64,000 nucleotides of DNA from Falsiroseomonas oleicola. GTDB taxonomy: Bacteria; Pseudomonadota; Alphaproteobacteria; Acetobacterales; Acetobacteraceae. Shown here one piece after another: positions 1 to 8,520 of this stretch; position 1 is the stretch's first letter, and the number at the start of each line of letters is the position of its first letter. The notes under the pieces are model-generated. The model saw only the letters and a list, made by a program, of their open reading frames with translations. It was not told where the DNA came from and searched no databases. The stretch lies in NCBI RefSeq assembly GCF_019029495.1, contig NZ_JAERQM010000011.1, positions 1 to 64,000 on the forward strand. Reading direction: 5' to 3'. A program made the translations under genes and the position numbers.

Positions 1-2263
1 TGCCCAGCGTGCCACTGGTGCCGCCATCGCCCACCTGCACCGTGCCGGTCTGGATCGTCGTGCCACCGGAATAGCTGTTTGCGCCGGTCAGGATCAGTGC
101 GCCCGCGCCGTCCTGCGCCAGCGTGCCGCTGCCGGAAATGGCACCGCCGACCGTCACGGCATCGCTGCGATCAAACACAAGCGCCGCATTGTTCACCACC
201 GCGCCGCTGCCCAGCGTGCCCGTGGTGCCGCCATTGCCCACCTGCAGCGTGCCGGCATTGATGGTCGTGCCGCCGGAATAGGTATTGGCGCCGGTCAGGA
301 TCAGCGTGCCCGCGCCCGCCTGCGTCAGCGTGCCGCTGCCGGAGATGACATCCCCGAACGTCACCGCATCGCTGCGACTGAAGGCCAGCGTGCCATTGTT
401 CACTACCGCGCCGCCGCCCAGCCCGCCCGTGGTGCCGCCACTGCCAACCTGCAGCGTGCCACCCGTGATGGTCGTGCCGCCGGAATAGGTATTGGCGCCG
501 GTCAGGATCAGCGTGCCCGCGCCGATTTTCTCCAACTGCGCCGTGCCGGCGATCTCGCCGGCGAAATCACCCGCGCGGATATAGGTGACGCCCGTATTCG
601 TCAGCCGCCCGGCGCCGCGCAGGTCGTTGATGGCGAAGCTGGTTGTCGGTGTGTTGCCGTTCAGGTCGAAGGTGGCGCCGGCATCGATCGTGGTGGTGGT
701 GGCCAAGGCGCTGAGCTGGGCAATGTTGCCATTGCCACTGACCACTGTACCGCCAGCAATCCGCAGAGAGGGCCGCGACAGAGTATCGAGGGAAATCGAA
801 TTGAACTGCGCGATGATGGTGCCGGCATCGGCCAGGCTGCCGAAGACGAGCCCGGCCTGTTGGCCCAGCTGGACCTGGCCGGTGAGTGTCACCGTCTGGC
901 CCGTCAACGCGCTGACCGTGCCCTGGCCGGTGTTGGCGACAGCGAGGTTGTTGCTGAGCGTGCCCGTGACATTGCCGCGCAGCGTTCCGCCATCCAGGGT
1001 CACAAGGCCGGTGCCCAGGGCGCCGAAATCATCCAGCGCAAGAGTGCCAGCATTGATGGTCGTGCCACCCGAATAGGTATTGGCGCGGGTCAGGGTCAGC
1101 ACGCCGCTGCCATTCTGCGCCAGTGTGCCGCTGCCGGAGATCAGGTTGCCGACCGACACGGCATCGCTGCGGTCGAAGGCCAGCGCCGCATTGTTCACCA
1201 CCGATCCGCTGCCGAGCGTGCCCGCGGCGGCGCCATCGCCCACCTGCAAGGTGCCCGCGGTGATGGTCGTGGTGCCGGAATAGGTATTGGCGCCGTTCAG
1301 GACCAGCCTGCCCGTCCCCTCCTGTGTCAGCGTGCCGCTGCCGGAGATGGCGTTGCTGACGAGCGCTGTATCGGAACGGTCGAACACCAGCGCCGCATTG
1401 TTCACCACCGCGCCGTTGCCCAGCGTGCCCGTGGTACCGCCATCGCCCACCTGCAAGGTACCCGCGGTGATGGTCGTGACGCCGGTGTGGCTGTTGGCGC
1501 CCGTCAGGGTCAGCGTGCCGGTGCCGACCTTTTCCAGAAGGATCAGGCCGGCCTGACTCTGGACGATCTGCCCGGAAAAGGTGTCATTGGTATTGAGCCC
1601 GCCGACGCGAGCGGTGATGTCGTTGGCGGTCAGGCTCTGCAAAAGGCCGGTACCGCTGAGTGCACCCAGTGTGAGGCTGCGCGCATCGCCCATGAGCACG
1701 AGCCGGTTCGTGATGACGTACCGCGACTCCCCGCCCGGGGAGGTGTCACCAAGCGACATCTGGCCGACGAGCTGGTAGGTGACGTTGGTGCCCGTGGCGG
1801 ACGAACCCTGCATGAACAGCGTCTGTCCGGTGGGGACAACGATGATCTGTTCGACGCCGGAGTTGTTCACAACACTGGCGGAAAACTGCGCGAAGTCGCC
1901 GAGGGTCAGCGTGTAGGTCGGCGCGCCGGCCGCATAGGTGATGCCATCGAAGGTCGTATTGACACTGGTGGACAGGCTGGTCGGCCCGGTGTTCTGGAAA
2001 ATGGCCCCCCCGCCATCCGGCACGATGCCGGTGCTCCAGTTCGCCCCGGTGTTGAAATCCGTACCCGGTCCGATCCAGACCGGTTGCGCGGCGGCCGGTG
2101 CCGCCAGGCCGCACACGGCCGCGAAGGCGGCCGAGACCAGCACCGGGGAAGAACGCGGCACGCTTGTCAGCGCCGTGCCGCTACGCAGAGCCTCGCCATA
2201 GCCAGATGATCCAGACCGCACCGCTTTCTCCAACAAAACGCAAAACCGGGCAGATTCATGCAT
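1..2263 (-). CDS. Autotransporter-type repeat protein, 5' part (C-terminus outside window)
   Basis: Open minus-strand frame of about 754 codons, with no stop before the left edge. From ATG at 2263 the product has a long basic N-terminus, then a hydrophobic stretch ending in AAPAAAQ that looks like a Sec signal peptide, with the mature protein starting near QPVWIGPG. The rest is glycine- and threonine-rich beta-strand repeat. Units of about 69 residues carry NTYSGGTTI, GTLQVGDGG and AVVNNAALVFDRSDA motifs, as in passenger-associated beta-strand repeats of type V autotransporters. These form beta-helical passengers that are displayed or released at the cell surface. The barrel domain, if present, lies beyond position 1. 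The start is uncertain: no strong ribosome site precedes the ATG, and TTG or GTG codons a little downstream would shorten the leader. The substrate or adhesion target cannot be inferred. Confidence 0.8.
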   Translation of the reverse strand, partial: MHESARFCVLLEKAVRSGSSGYGEALRSGTALTSVPRSSPVLVSAAFAAVCGLAAPAAAQPVWIGPGTDFNTGANWSTGIVPDGGGAIFQNTGPTSLSTSVNTTFDGITYAAGAPTYTLTLGDFAQFSASVVNNSGVEQIIVVPTGQTLFMQGSSATGTNVTYQLVGQMSLGDTSPGGESRYVITNRLVLMGDARSLTLGALSGTGLLQSLTANDITARVGGLNTNDTFSGQIVQSQAGLILLEKVGTGTLTLTGANSHTGVTTITAGTLQVGDGGTTGTLGNGAVVNNAALVFDRSDTALVSNAISGSGTLTQEGTGRLVLNGANTYSGTTTITAGTLQVGDGAAAGTLGSGSVVNNAALAFDRSDAVSVGNLISGSGTLAQNGSGVLTLTRANTYSGGTTINAGTLALDDFGALGTGLVTLDGGTLRGNVTGTLSNNLAVANTGQGTVSALTGQTVTLTGQVQLGQQAGLVFGSLADAGTIIAQFNSISLDTLSRPSLRIAGGTVVSGNGNIAQLSALATTTTIDAGATFDLNGNTPTTSFAINDLRGAGRLTNTGVTYIRAGDFAGEIAGTAQLEKIGAGTLILTGANTYSGGTTITGGTLQVGSGGTTGGLGGGAVVNNGTLAFSRSDAVTFGDVISGSGTLTQAGAGTLILTGANTYSGGTTINAGTLQVGNGGTTGTLGSGAVVNNAALVFDRSDAVTVGGAISGSGTLAQDGAGALILTGANSYSGGTTIQTGTVQVGDGGTSGTLG
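40..1500 (-). repeat. Tandem ~207-bp coding repeats in autotransporter gene
   Basis: The Y-S-G-G-T-T-I core recurs on the minus strand near 65, 272 and 480, then near 1068, 1275 and 1483. This gives two runs of three units with a 207-208 bp period (69 codons), separated by about 590 bp of more diverged sequence. The period is a multiple of three, so copy changes preserve the frame. The repeats are protein-coding and are not a CRISPR array. Confidence 0.8.
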
Positions 2264-2365
2264 GTTCCGGAGCGTTACGAAACCCCGCCTTTCAAGTTCA
2301 GATAGCCGCGGCGGGCGCGGAATTCGGCCAGCTGCGCGCGCACCTCCTCGGCGGAGGGTGCGAAA

Positions 2366-3355
2366 TCAGCCGGCACGGATATCGGCCGCGCGGATCACCT
2401 CGCTCCAGCGCTGGCCGTCGCGCGCGATGCGCGCCTGGAACTCGCTGACCGGGCCGCCCAGGATCTGGATGCCGCTGGCGGTCATGCGGGCGCGCACCTG
2501 CGGATCGGCCAGCGCCTGTTGCAGCGCGACGTTCCAGGCCGTCAGGATCTGCGGCGGCAATCCGCCGGGGCCACAGAAGCCGAACCAGTTGCTGACGTCA
2601 TAATCCGGCAACCAATGCTTGATGAGCGGCAGGTCCGGCAGGTCCGGCGCCGCGGAACCGCCGCCGAAGGCCACGCCACGCAGCGCGCCAGCGCGGATCT
2701 GCGGCAGGAAGTCCGGCATATTGCCGATCATGAAGGCGATCCGCCCGGCCATCAGGTCGGTCATCGCCGGGGCGCCGCCGCGATAGGGCACATGGGTGAA
2801 CGCCACGCCGGCCATGCGGGCGAACAGCTCCGCCGCCAGATGCGGGCTGGAGCCGACGCCGGAGGAGCCATAGGCAATCGCCCCCGGATTGGCCTTCGCC
2901 CGCGCGATCAGCTCCGGCACCGTGCGGAAGGGCGCCTCCGGATAGGCGATCAGGATCTTGTAGATGCCGGCGACGGCGGCGATGGGCGTCAGGTCGCGCT
3001 CCACCGCGATCGGCAGGGTCATCCCCGGCAGGTTGGGCGAGATCGTCAGCATGCCCATGGTGGCGAGCACCGCCGTATGGCCATCGGGCGCCGCCCGCGC
3101 GCAGACCTCGGCGGAGATCATGCCGCCGGCGCCGGAGCGCGTCTCGACGATGACGGACTGGCCCCATTGGGCGCGGAGCGAATCGGCCGCCAGGCGGCAG
3201 ATCATGTCGCCGGCGCCACCGGGGGCGAAGCCGCAGATGATCCGCACGTCGCGGGAGGGTTTCCAGGCCGGCTGCGCCGCGGCCGGCGCGGCGGCGAGCA
3301 GGGCGGCGGAGGCAAGCAGGGTCCGGCGGGTCGGCTGCTGCGCGGCTTGGGACAT
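2366..3355 (-). CDS. Bug-family tripartite tricarboxylate transporter substrate-binding protein
   Basis: 329 aa periplasmic solute receptor. The N-terminus has a twin-arginine-like leader (TRRTLLASAALLAAAPAAAQ). It is followed by the Bug-family features: RIICGFAPGGAGDMICR near residue 38, a GSSGVGSSPHLAAELF segment and a THVPYRGGAPAMTDL segment. Length and motif order fit the family, in which two lobes close over a carboxylated ligand. No TctA/TctB membrane partner is nearby, as is common for orphan Bug receptors. It lies 191 bp downstream of the phnF-phnM pair on the same strand and has its own upstream inverted repeat at 3449-3462, so it may be a separate transcription unit. The ligand is unknown; a link to phosphonates is only positional. 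Confidence 0.9.
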   Translation of the reverse strand: MSQAAQQPTRRTLLASAALLAAAPAAAQPAWKPSRDVRIICGFAPGGAGDMICRLAADSLRAQWGQSVIVETRSGAGGMISAEVCARAAPDGHTAVLATMGMLTISPNLPGMTLPIAVERDLTPIAAVAGIYKILIAYPEAPFRTVPELIARAKANPGAIAYGSSGVGSSPHLAAELFARMAGVAFTHVPYRGGAPAMTDLMAGRIAFMIGNMPDFLPQIRAGALRGVAFGGGSAAPDLPDLPLIKHWLPDYDVSNWFGFCGPGGLPPQILTAWNVALQQALADPQVRARMTASGIQILGGPVSEFQARIARDGQRWSEVIRAADIRAG

Positions 3356-3448
3356 TCTGGCCTCCTTGGCTTGTCGTGGGGATTCCAGGGTCCGGCGCGC
3401 GCGACGGCGCCGGCCATGCTGGGCCAGTGATCGCGCAGCCTAGCTTCG

Positions 3449-3462
3449 GTATTCTAGGATAC
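3449..3462. promoter_or_regulatory. Imperfect palindrome upstream of Bug receptor
   Basis: GTATTCTAGGATAC is a 14-bp inverted repeat with two mismatched positions. It sits in the AT-richest part of the 191-bp gap, about 95 bp upstream of the Bug receptor start. Its shape (GTAT arms around CTAG) resembles operators of GntR-family repressors. It differs from the palindrome in front of phnG, so the cognate regulator is probably not PhnF. Confidence 0.4.
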
Positions 3463-3546
3463 AAGATACTTCTGGCGTCGCGCGGGCCATGCCGCGCAAC
3501 CCGCTGCCGGCTGCCGGCTGCCGGCTCCTGCGCCCGGCAGCCGGGG

Positions 3547-4689
3547 CTAGCCCACGCGCCCCGCCGCCTCCGCCGCCAGCCAGGCCAATTCACCCTCGCA
3601 GAAGGTGGCGACCGGCGCGCGCCGCGCCGCATCGACCACCACAACATCCCCCCGCAGCCCGGGCGCGATCCGCCCCCGGTCCTCCAGCCCCGCCGCGTCC
3701 GCCGGATTGGTGGAGACCAGCGCCCAGGCGGCCGGCAGGTCCAGCACGCCGCGGCCGACCATGACGAAGGCGGCTTCCAGCATCGCCGGCCAGTAGTAGT
3801 CCGAGGCCAGGATGGTCACGAGGCCCTGTTCGGCCATCGGCGCCGCCGAGCCCCAGCCCATATGGCTGCCGCCGCGCACCACATTCGGCGCGCCCATCAC
3901 CACATGCTCCCCGGCCTCCCGCGCCGCCTGGGCCACCGCTTCGGACATCGGGAACTCGCAGACCTTCGCACCCAGCGCCCGGAAGGCCGCGCGGGCTTCC
4001 GGCGTCGCATCGTCGTGGCTCAGCATCGGGATGCCTGCGGCGCGGGCTGCCTCGGCGAGGCGCGCCTGGGCGGCGGGAACCTCCGGCCGCCGGGCCATGG
4101 CGGCCTCTGCCAAAGCGGCGAATTCGGCCACCTTCACCCCACCGCGCTGGGCATAGGCGGCGGCCTTGGCGGCATCCGGCAGGCGCTTGACGATGCCGGG
4201 CGTGTGGTCGTTGAAGGCCAGCAGGGCGACGCGGCCGGCGGCGATGTCGGCCAGCAATTCCTCCATCACCTCCAGATTGTCGGCCTCGTGCCGGCAATGG
4301 ATGCGCAGGTCGCAGCCGCCCTGCCCGCGCAATGCCTCCACCGCCGCCAGCGTGGCCCGCCAGGCGGCGATGCCGCGCAGGCCCGGCTCCCAGGACAGGG
4401 TCACGCCGAGGCATGCGGTGGTGATGCCAGCGGCCAGCAACTGCGCCGCCGAATCGCGCATCCCCAGCGCGTGCGGAAAACCGATGCCGGGGCGCGGCTG
4501 CATCTGCCGCTCATGCGCATCGCCGTGGACGTCCACCAGCCCGGGCAGCACCAGCAGCCCCTCGGCGTCGAAGCGCCGCGCGCCCTCTGGCACGCCCTCC
4601 GCCACCAAGCCATCGGCCAGCGCCACCGGCGCCTTCCGCAACGCGCCGTCCAGCAGCGCGGTGCCGCGCTCGATCAACCAGGCTGTCAT
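3547..4689 (-). CDS. phnM: PhnM-like amidohydrolase (phosphonate metabolism), divergent paralogue
   Basis: 380 aa metal-dependent amidohydrolase of the PhnM family, which hydrolyses alpha-D-ribose 1-methylphosphonate 5-triphosphate to the 5-phosphate and pyrophosphate. Family landmarks are visible: PGLVDVHGDAHERQMQPRP near the N-terminal metal site, LAFNDHTPG, LSHDDATPE, and VMGAPNVVRGGSHMGWGSA toward the C-terminus. The metal-site motif reads HGDAHERQ rather than the HTDNLERQ of the second copy at 9967-11106, so this is a diverged paralogue and its exact substrate is uncertain. Its ATG overlaps the phnF stop by one base (TGATG), implying co-transcription and translational coupling with the regulator. 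Confidence 0.85.
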   Translation of the reverse strand: MTAWLIERGTALLDGALRKAPVALADGLVAEGVPEGARRFDAEGLLVLPGLVDVHGDAHERQMQPRPGIGFPHALGMRDSAAQLLAAGITTACLGVTLSWEPGLRGIAAWRATLAAVEALRGQGGCDLRIHCRHEADNLEVMEELLADIAAGRVALLAFNDHTPGIVKRLPDAAKAAAYAQRGGVKVAEFAALAEAAMARRPEVPAAQARLAEAARAAGIPMLSHDDATPEARAAFRALGAKVCEFPMSEAVAQAAREAGEHVVMGAPNVVRGGSHMGWGSAAPMAEQGLVTILASDYYWPAMLEAAFVMVGRGVLDLPAAWALVSTNPADAAGLEDRGRIAPGLRGDVVVVDAARRAPVATFCEGELAWLAAEAAGRVG

Positions 4690-5450
4690 CAGGATTCCAC
4701 CACAAGCTGTGCCCGTCCGGCGGCGTAGCGACCGGTGGAGACATCCACCACCTCGCCTTCCGGATCGGTGTTGATCGCCTCCGTCACCAGAACCGGCCGG
4801 TTGCGCGATTGCTGAAGCAGTTCCGCCTCCTCCGCACTCGGCATGCGGGCGGTGATGCGGGTGACGCGGCGGCGGTAATCCGGCACGCCGCAGGCGGCCA
4901 GCGCATCGGTGATCGAGGGATTCTGGCGCAGCAGCTCCGGCAGCCGGCCGAAGCGGGTTGCCGGGAAATGGTGGGTGCCGAGCACCAGCGGCCGGCCATC
5001 GGCCAGGCCCAGCCGCTCCACCACCACCACCGGCCGGCCGCGCCTGATGCCGAGCTGTTCCGCCAGCCCGGTCTCCGCCGCCATCTCCTGAATGCGCAGG
5101 ATGCGCCCGCCGGGTTCGCGGCTTTGCCGGCGGATGATCTCGGAGAATCGGGTGCGCGGGCCGAGGCGGTAATCGACCACATCCTCCGCCACGAAGCTGC
5201 CGCGGCCCTGTTCGATGCGGACCAGCCCGCGGCCTTCCAGCTCCTCCATCGCGCGGCGGACGGTGTGGCGGTTGACGCCGTATTGCCCGGCCAACTCGGC
5301 CTCTGTCGGCAGCCGGGCGCCGGGGGGGTGGGTGCCGCCGGCGATGTCACGCTCCAGCCGCTGGGCGATCTGGCGCCACAGCGCCACACCCTCACCGCGC
5401 GCGAGTGGAATACCGGGCAACGGGTCCCCCGCCTGGGGATCGTCATTCAT
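4689..5450 (-). CDS. phnF: PhnF-like GntR/HutC-family transcriptional regulator
   Basis: 253 aa. An N-terminal GntR winged helix (about residues 20-90: ALWRQIAQRLERDI, LPTEAELAGQYGVNRHTVRRA, GLVRIEQGRGSFV) is followed by a UTRA effector domain (about 95-250), the HutC/PhnF architecture. Its position, divergent from phnG and overlapping the phnM paralogue, identifies it as the likely local repressor of phosphonate genes. Members of this family usually bind short palindromes; a candidate lies at 5543-5564 between phnF and phnG. The ATG at 5450 is the natural start (MNDDPQAGD). The effector molecule is unknown. Confidence 0.88.
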   Translation of the reverse strand: MNDDPQAGDPLPGIPLARGEGVALWRQIAQRLERDIAGGTHPPGARLPTEAELAGQYGVNRHTVRRAMEELEGRGLVRIEQGRGSFVAEDVVDYRLGPRTRFSEIIRRQSREPGGRILRIQEMAAETGLAEQLGIRRGRPVVVVERLGLADGRPLVLGTHHFPATRFGRLPELLRQNPSITDALAACGVPDYRRRVTRITARMPSAEEAELLQQSRNRPVLVTEAINTDPEGEVVDVSTGRYAAGRAQLVVES

Positions 5451-5542
5451 GGCGGCTGCCGCCCTGCTCCGTGTGATGCGTCATGGAAACTTCAAACCTC
5501 TTCCGCTCGCTTCATGCGAGTTTTGCTTGACCTTATCGGGGC

Positions 5543-5564
5543 AGACGACTAGTCGTCTAGACAA
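5543..5564. promoter_or_regulatory. Candidate PhnF operator between phnF and phnG
   Basis: Two overlapping palindromes lie in the 126-bp divergent gap. AGACGACTAGTCGTCT (5543-5558) is a perfect 16-bp inverted repeat. TCGTCTAGACAA (5553-5564) contains perfect GTCTAGAC and matches the general HutC/GntR half-site pattern. They end 12 bp before the phnG ATG. A TTGACC hexamer at 5527-5532 would place a -10 region across the palindrome, consistent with repression by promoter occlusion. The regulator assignment is inference from position. Confidence 0.6.
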
Positions 5565-5576
5565 ATAGAGCATCCC

Positions 5577-6053
5577 ATGACCGACAGCCCCACCGATACC
5601 CCAAACGCTCCCTCCGATCCTCCCGCACGGCGCCGCTGGATGTCCATCCTGGCCAGGGCCCAAGCCGCGGAAATCGCCGAGCGCCTGGATGCCCTGCCCC
5701 CACCGCCGCCACATCGCCGGCTGCGCGGGCCCGAAACCGGGCTGGTGATGGTCCGCGGCCGCGCCGGCGGCGATGGCGCGCCCTTCAACCTCGGCGAGAT
5801 GACCGTCACCCGCTGCAGCCTGCGGCTGGAGGATGGCGTCGTCGGCCATGGCTATGTCGCCGGTCGCGATGCAAGGCAGGCGGAGCTGGCGGCGCTGGTC
5901 GATGCGCTGATGCAGAACCCGGCCCGGCGCCCGGCGCTGGAAGCGGCGGTGATCGCCCCGCTGGCCGAGGCCCAGGCCGCGCGGCGCGACGCCCAGGCCC
6001 GGCGCGCGGCGGCCACCCGCGTGGAGTTCTTCACCATGACCCAGATGCGATGA
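5577..6053 (+). CDS. phnG: Phosphonate C-P lyase system protein PhnG
   Basis: 158 aa, first gene of the C-P lyase operon. PhnG is a core subunit of the PhnGHIJ complex that, with the nucleosidase PhnI, converts methylphosphonate plus ATP into the ribose triphosphate intermediate. Recognisable features are RRWMSILARAQAAEI near the N-terminus, the central VMVRGRAGGDGAPFNLGEMT segment and RCSLRLEDGVVGHGYVAGRD. These match the family, as does the length. Its stop overlaps the phnH ATG (ATGA). It lies just downstream of the candidate PhnF operator. Confidence 0.92.
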   Translation: MTDSPTDTPNAPSDPPARRRWMSILARAQAAEIAERLDALPPPPPHRRLRGPETGLVMVRGRAGGDGAPFNLGEMTVTRCSLRLEDGVVGHGYVAGRDARQAELAALVDALMQNPARRPALEAAVIAPLAEAQAARRDAQARRAAATRVEFFTMTQMR

Positions 6054-6607
6054 CCACTTTCCCCGGCTTCGCCGACCCGGTCCTCGACGGTCAGGCCGCC
6101 TTTCGCGCCGTGCTCCAGGCGATGAGCCGTCCCGGCCTGGTGCAGCGCCTGCCGGTGCCGCCGGAGGCACCGCCTGGCCTGTCCCCCGCCGCCGCAGCGC
6201 TGCTGCTGACCCTGGTGGATGCCACCACGCCGCTCTGCCTGGATGCGGGGGCAGAGGCCGAGGCCTGGGTCCGCTTCCATTGCGGCGCGCCGCTCGCTGA
6301 GGTGGGCGCCGCCGATTTCGTACTGAATGCGCCGCTGCGCGCCCTTTCGCCGGGGAACGAGGAAGAACCGGAACGTGGCGCCACCCTGATCCTGGAGGTA
6401 TCGGCGCTGGAGGAAGGCGCCGGCTGGCGGCTGACCGGCCCTGGCATCGAGCATCTGCATCGCCTGCGCGTCGCCGGCGCGCCCGAAGGCTTCCTGGCCG
6501 ATTGGGCCGCCAATCGCCTGCGCGCGCCCTGCGGCGTGGATGTCATCCTCTGCGCCGGGGATGTCATCGCCGCTCTGCCGCGCAGCGTCGCGATCGAGGA
6601 AGGCTGA
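6050..6607 (+). CDS. phnH: Phosphonate C-P lyase system protein PhnH
   Basis: 185 aa. PhnH is a PLP-transferase-fold subunit without cofactor that binds PhnJ and PhnI in the C-P lyase core complex. The family opening GFADPVLDGQAAFRAVLQAM is followed by SRPGL, a LLLTLVDATTPLCLD helix and GAAEVGAADFVL-type core sequence. The end (CGVDVILCAGDVIAALPRS) is the usual PhnH terminus. It overlaps phnG by 4 bp and is separated from phnI by only 3 bp. Confidence 0.92.
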   Translation: MTTFPGFADPVLDGQAAFRAVLQAMSRPGLVQRLPVPPEAPPGLSPAAAALLLTLVDATTPLCLDAGAEAEAWVRFHCGAPLAEVGAADFVLNAPLRALSPGNEEEPERGATLILEVSALEEGAGWRLTGPGIEHLHRLRVAGAPEGFLADWAANRLRAPCGVDVILCAGDVIAALPRSVAIEEG

Positions 6608-6610
6608 GCC

Positions 6611-7681
6611 ATGTATGTCGCGACCAAGGGCGGCGAGCGCGCCATCGGCGCAGCCCATGCCTGGCTGGATGAAACCCGCCGTGGCGATACCAGCCTGCCG
6701 GAGATCACCGCGGCCCAGCTCGCCGAACAGCTCGGCCTGGCGGTAGACCGGGTGATGGCGGAGGGGTCCTGCCACGACCGGGGACTCGCCGCGCTGGCGG
6801 TGAAGCAGTCCAAGGGCGACCTGATCGAGGCCGCCTTCCTGCTGCGCGCCTATCGCACCACTCTGCCCCGCTTCGGCGCCAGCCTGCCGCTGGACACCGA
6901 CCGCATGGCCATCCAGCGCCGCATCAGCGCCACCTACAAGGATCTGCCCGGCGGCCAGGTGCTCGGCCCGACCTTCGACTACACCCACCGCCTTCTGGAT
7001 TTTTCCCTGGCTGCCGCGGGCGGGCCGCGCAGCGGGCCGCCTGAGGCCGAAGCGAGCGCGGAGGCCACGCCGCGCGTGACCGAGATGCTGGCGCGCGAAG
7101 GGCTGATGCAGCGGGAGGCTTCGATCGAGGCGGAGCCGGGCGACCTGACCCGCGAACCGCTCTCCTTCCCCGCCGACCGGCCGCTGCGCCTCCAGGCGCT
7201 TGCGCGCGGCGATGAGGGGTTCCTGCTGTCGCTCGGCTATTCCACCCAGCGCGGCTATGGCGGCAACCACCCCTTCGTCGGCGAGATCCGCATGGGCGAG
7301 GTGGCCGTCGAATTCACCCCGCCGGAGCTGGGCTTCGCCATCGACCTCGGCGACATCACCGTCACCGAATGCCAGATGGTGAACCAGTTCAAGGGCAGCC
7401 GCACGGAGCCGCCGCAATTCACCCGCGGCTATGGCCTGGTCTTCGGCCATGGCGAGCGCAAGGCCATGTCCATGGCCCTGGTCGACCGCGCTTTGCGCGC
7501 GCCGGAGCTCGGCGAGGCGTCCGACTCCCCCGCGCAGCAGCAGGAATTCGTGCTGTCCCATTGCGACAATGTCGAGGCCACCGGCTTCGTCGAGCATCTG
7601 AAGCTGCCGCATTACGTCGATTTCCAGTCGGAACTGGAAAGCGTGCGCACGATGCGTGCTTCGGTGGAGAAGACATCGTGA
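6611..7681 (+). CDS. phnI: Carbon-phosphorus lyase complex subunit PhnI
   Basis: 356 aa, close to the family length. PhnI is the nucleosidase of the C-P lyase core: it removes adenine from ATP and, with PhnG, PhnH and PhnL, attaches the phosphonate to ribose C1. The N-terminus MYVATKGGERAIGAAHAWL is diagnostic. Other conserved blocks are SQAEGSCHDRGLAALAVKQ-like (MAEGSCHDRGLAALA), GYSTQRGYGGNHPF and the C-terminal FVLSHCDNVEATGFVEHLK. The stop codon overlaps the GTG start of phnJ. Confidence 0.95.
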   Translation: MYVATKGGERAIGAAHAWLDETRRGDTSLPEITAAQLAEQLGLAVDRVMAEGSCHDRGLAALAVKQSKGDLIEAAFLLRAYRTTLPRFGASLPLDTDRMAIQRRISATYKDLPGGQVLGPTFDYTHRLLDFSLAAAGGPRSGPPEAEASAEATPRVTEMLAREGLMQREASIEAEPGDLTREPLSFPADRPLRLQALARGDEGFLLSLGYSTQRGYGGNHPFVGEIRMGEVAVEFTPPELGFAIDLGDITVTECQMVNQFKGSRTEPPQFTRGYGLVFGHGERKAMSMALVDRALRAPELGEASDSPAQQQEFVLSHCDNVEATGFVEHLKLPHYVDFQSELESVRTMRASVEKTS

Positions 7682-8520
7682 GCGGCTACAACTTCGCCTA
7701 TCTCGATGAGTCGACGAAGCGGATGATCCGCCGCGCCATCCTGAAGGCCGTCGCCATCCCCGGCCACCAGGTGCCCTTCGGATCGCGGGAGATGCCGCTG
7801 CCCTATGGCTGGGGCACGGGCGGCATCCAGGTGACCGCCGCCATCCTCGGCCCGGCCGATGTGCTGAAGGTGATCGACCAGGGCAGCGACGACACCACCA
7901 ATGCCGTCTCCATCCGCGCCTTCTTCCGCCGTACCGCCGGCATCGCGACGACCGAGAGCACGGCGGAGGCCAGCATCATCCAGACCCGCCACCGTATCCC
8001 CGAACGCGCGCTGCGGGAGGATCAGATCCTGGTCTACCAGGTGCCGATCCCGGAACCGCTGGGCCGGCTGGAACCCCGCATCGCGGAGACGCGGCGGATG
8101 CATGCCATGGCCGATTACGGGCTGATGCATGTGAAGCTCTATGAGGACATCGCCCGCCACGGCCACATCGCCACCAGCTACAGCTACCCGGTGATGGTGA
8201 ATGGTCGCTACCTGATGTCGCCCTCGCCCATTCCGGCCTTCGACAATCCGAAGATGGACCGGATGCCGGCGCTGCAATTGTTCGGCGCGGGGCGGGAGAA
8301 GCGCATCTATGCCGTGCCACCCTACACTTCGGTCAAAAGCCTGGACTTCGACGACCATCCCTTCCGGCCGATCCGCGCGCCGCATGCCTGCGAACTCTGC
8401 GGCTCGCGCGACACCTACCTGGACGAGGTGCTGACGGATGACGTCGGCGGCCGCATCTTCGTCTGCTCCGACACGGATTTCTGCGCCGAGCGGCAGGCGA
8501 TGAAGGAGGCGGCGGAATGA
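7678..8520 (+). CDS. phnJ: Alpha-D-ribose 1-methylphosphonate 5-phosphate C-P lyase PhnJ
   Basis: 280 aa radical-SAM-type enzyme that breaks the carbon-phosphorus bond, releasing the alkane and a cyclic ribose phosphate. The iron-sulfur cysteines are all present: C238-x2-C241-x21-C263-x5-C269, the same spacing as in Escherichia coli PhnJ. This includes the non-canonical cluster and the terminal cysteine used for thiyl radical chemistry. The start is GTG at 7678 (VSGYNFAYLDESTKRMIRRA), overlapping the phnI stop; no ATG start fits the conserved N-terminus. Because the cysteines are intact the operon is probably functional. Confidence 0.95.
   Translation: MSGYNFAYLDESTKRMIRRAILKAVAIPGHQVPFGSREMPLPYGWGTGGIQVTAAILGPADVLKVIDQGSDDTTNAVSIRAFFRRTAGIATTESTAEASIIQTRHRIPERALREDQILVYQVPIPEPLGRLEPRIAETRRMHAMADYGLMHVKLYEDIARHGHIATSYSYPVMVNGRYLMSPSPIPAFDNPKMDRMPALQLFGAGREKRIYAVPPYTSVKSLDFDDHPFRPIRAPHACELCGSRDTYLDEVLTDDVGGRIFVCSDTDFCAERQAMKEAAE

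Noticed and set aside
1-1500. Regular 207-bp repeats resembling a long-spacer array.
   Set aside because: They are in-frame coding repeats of a beta-helical passenger with diverged copies, and no cas genes are near.
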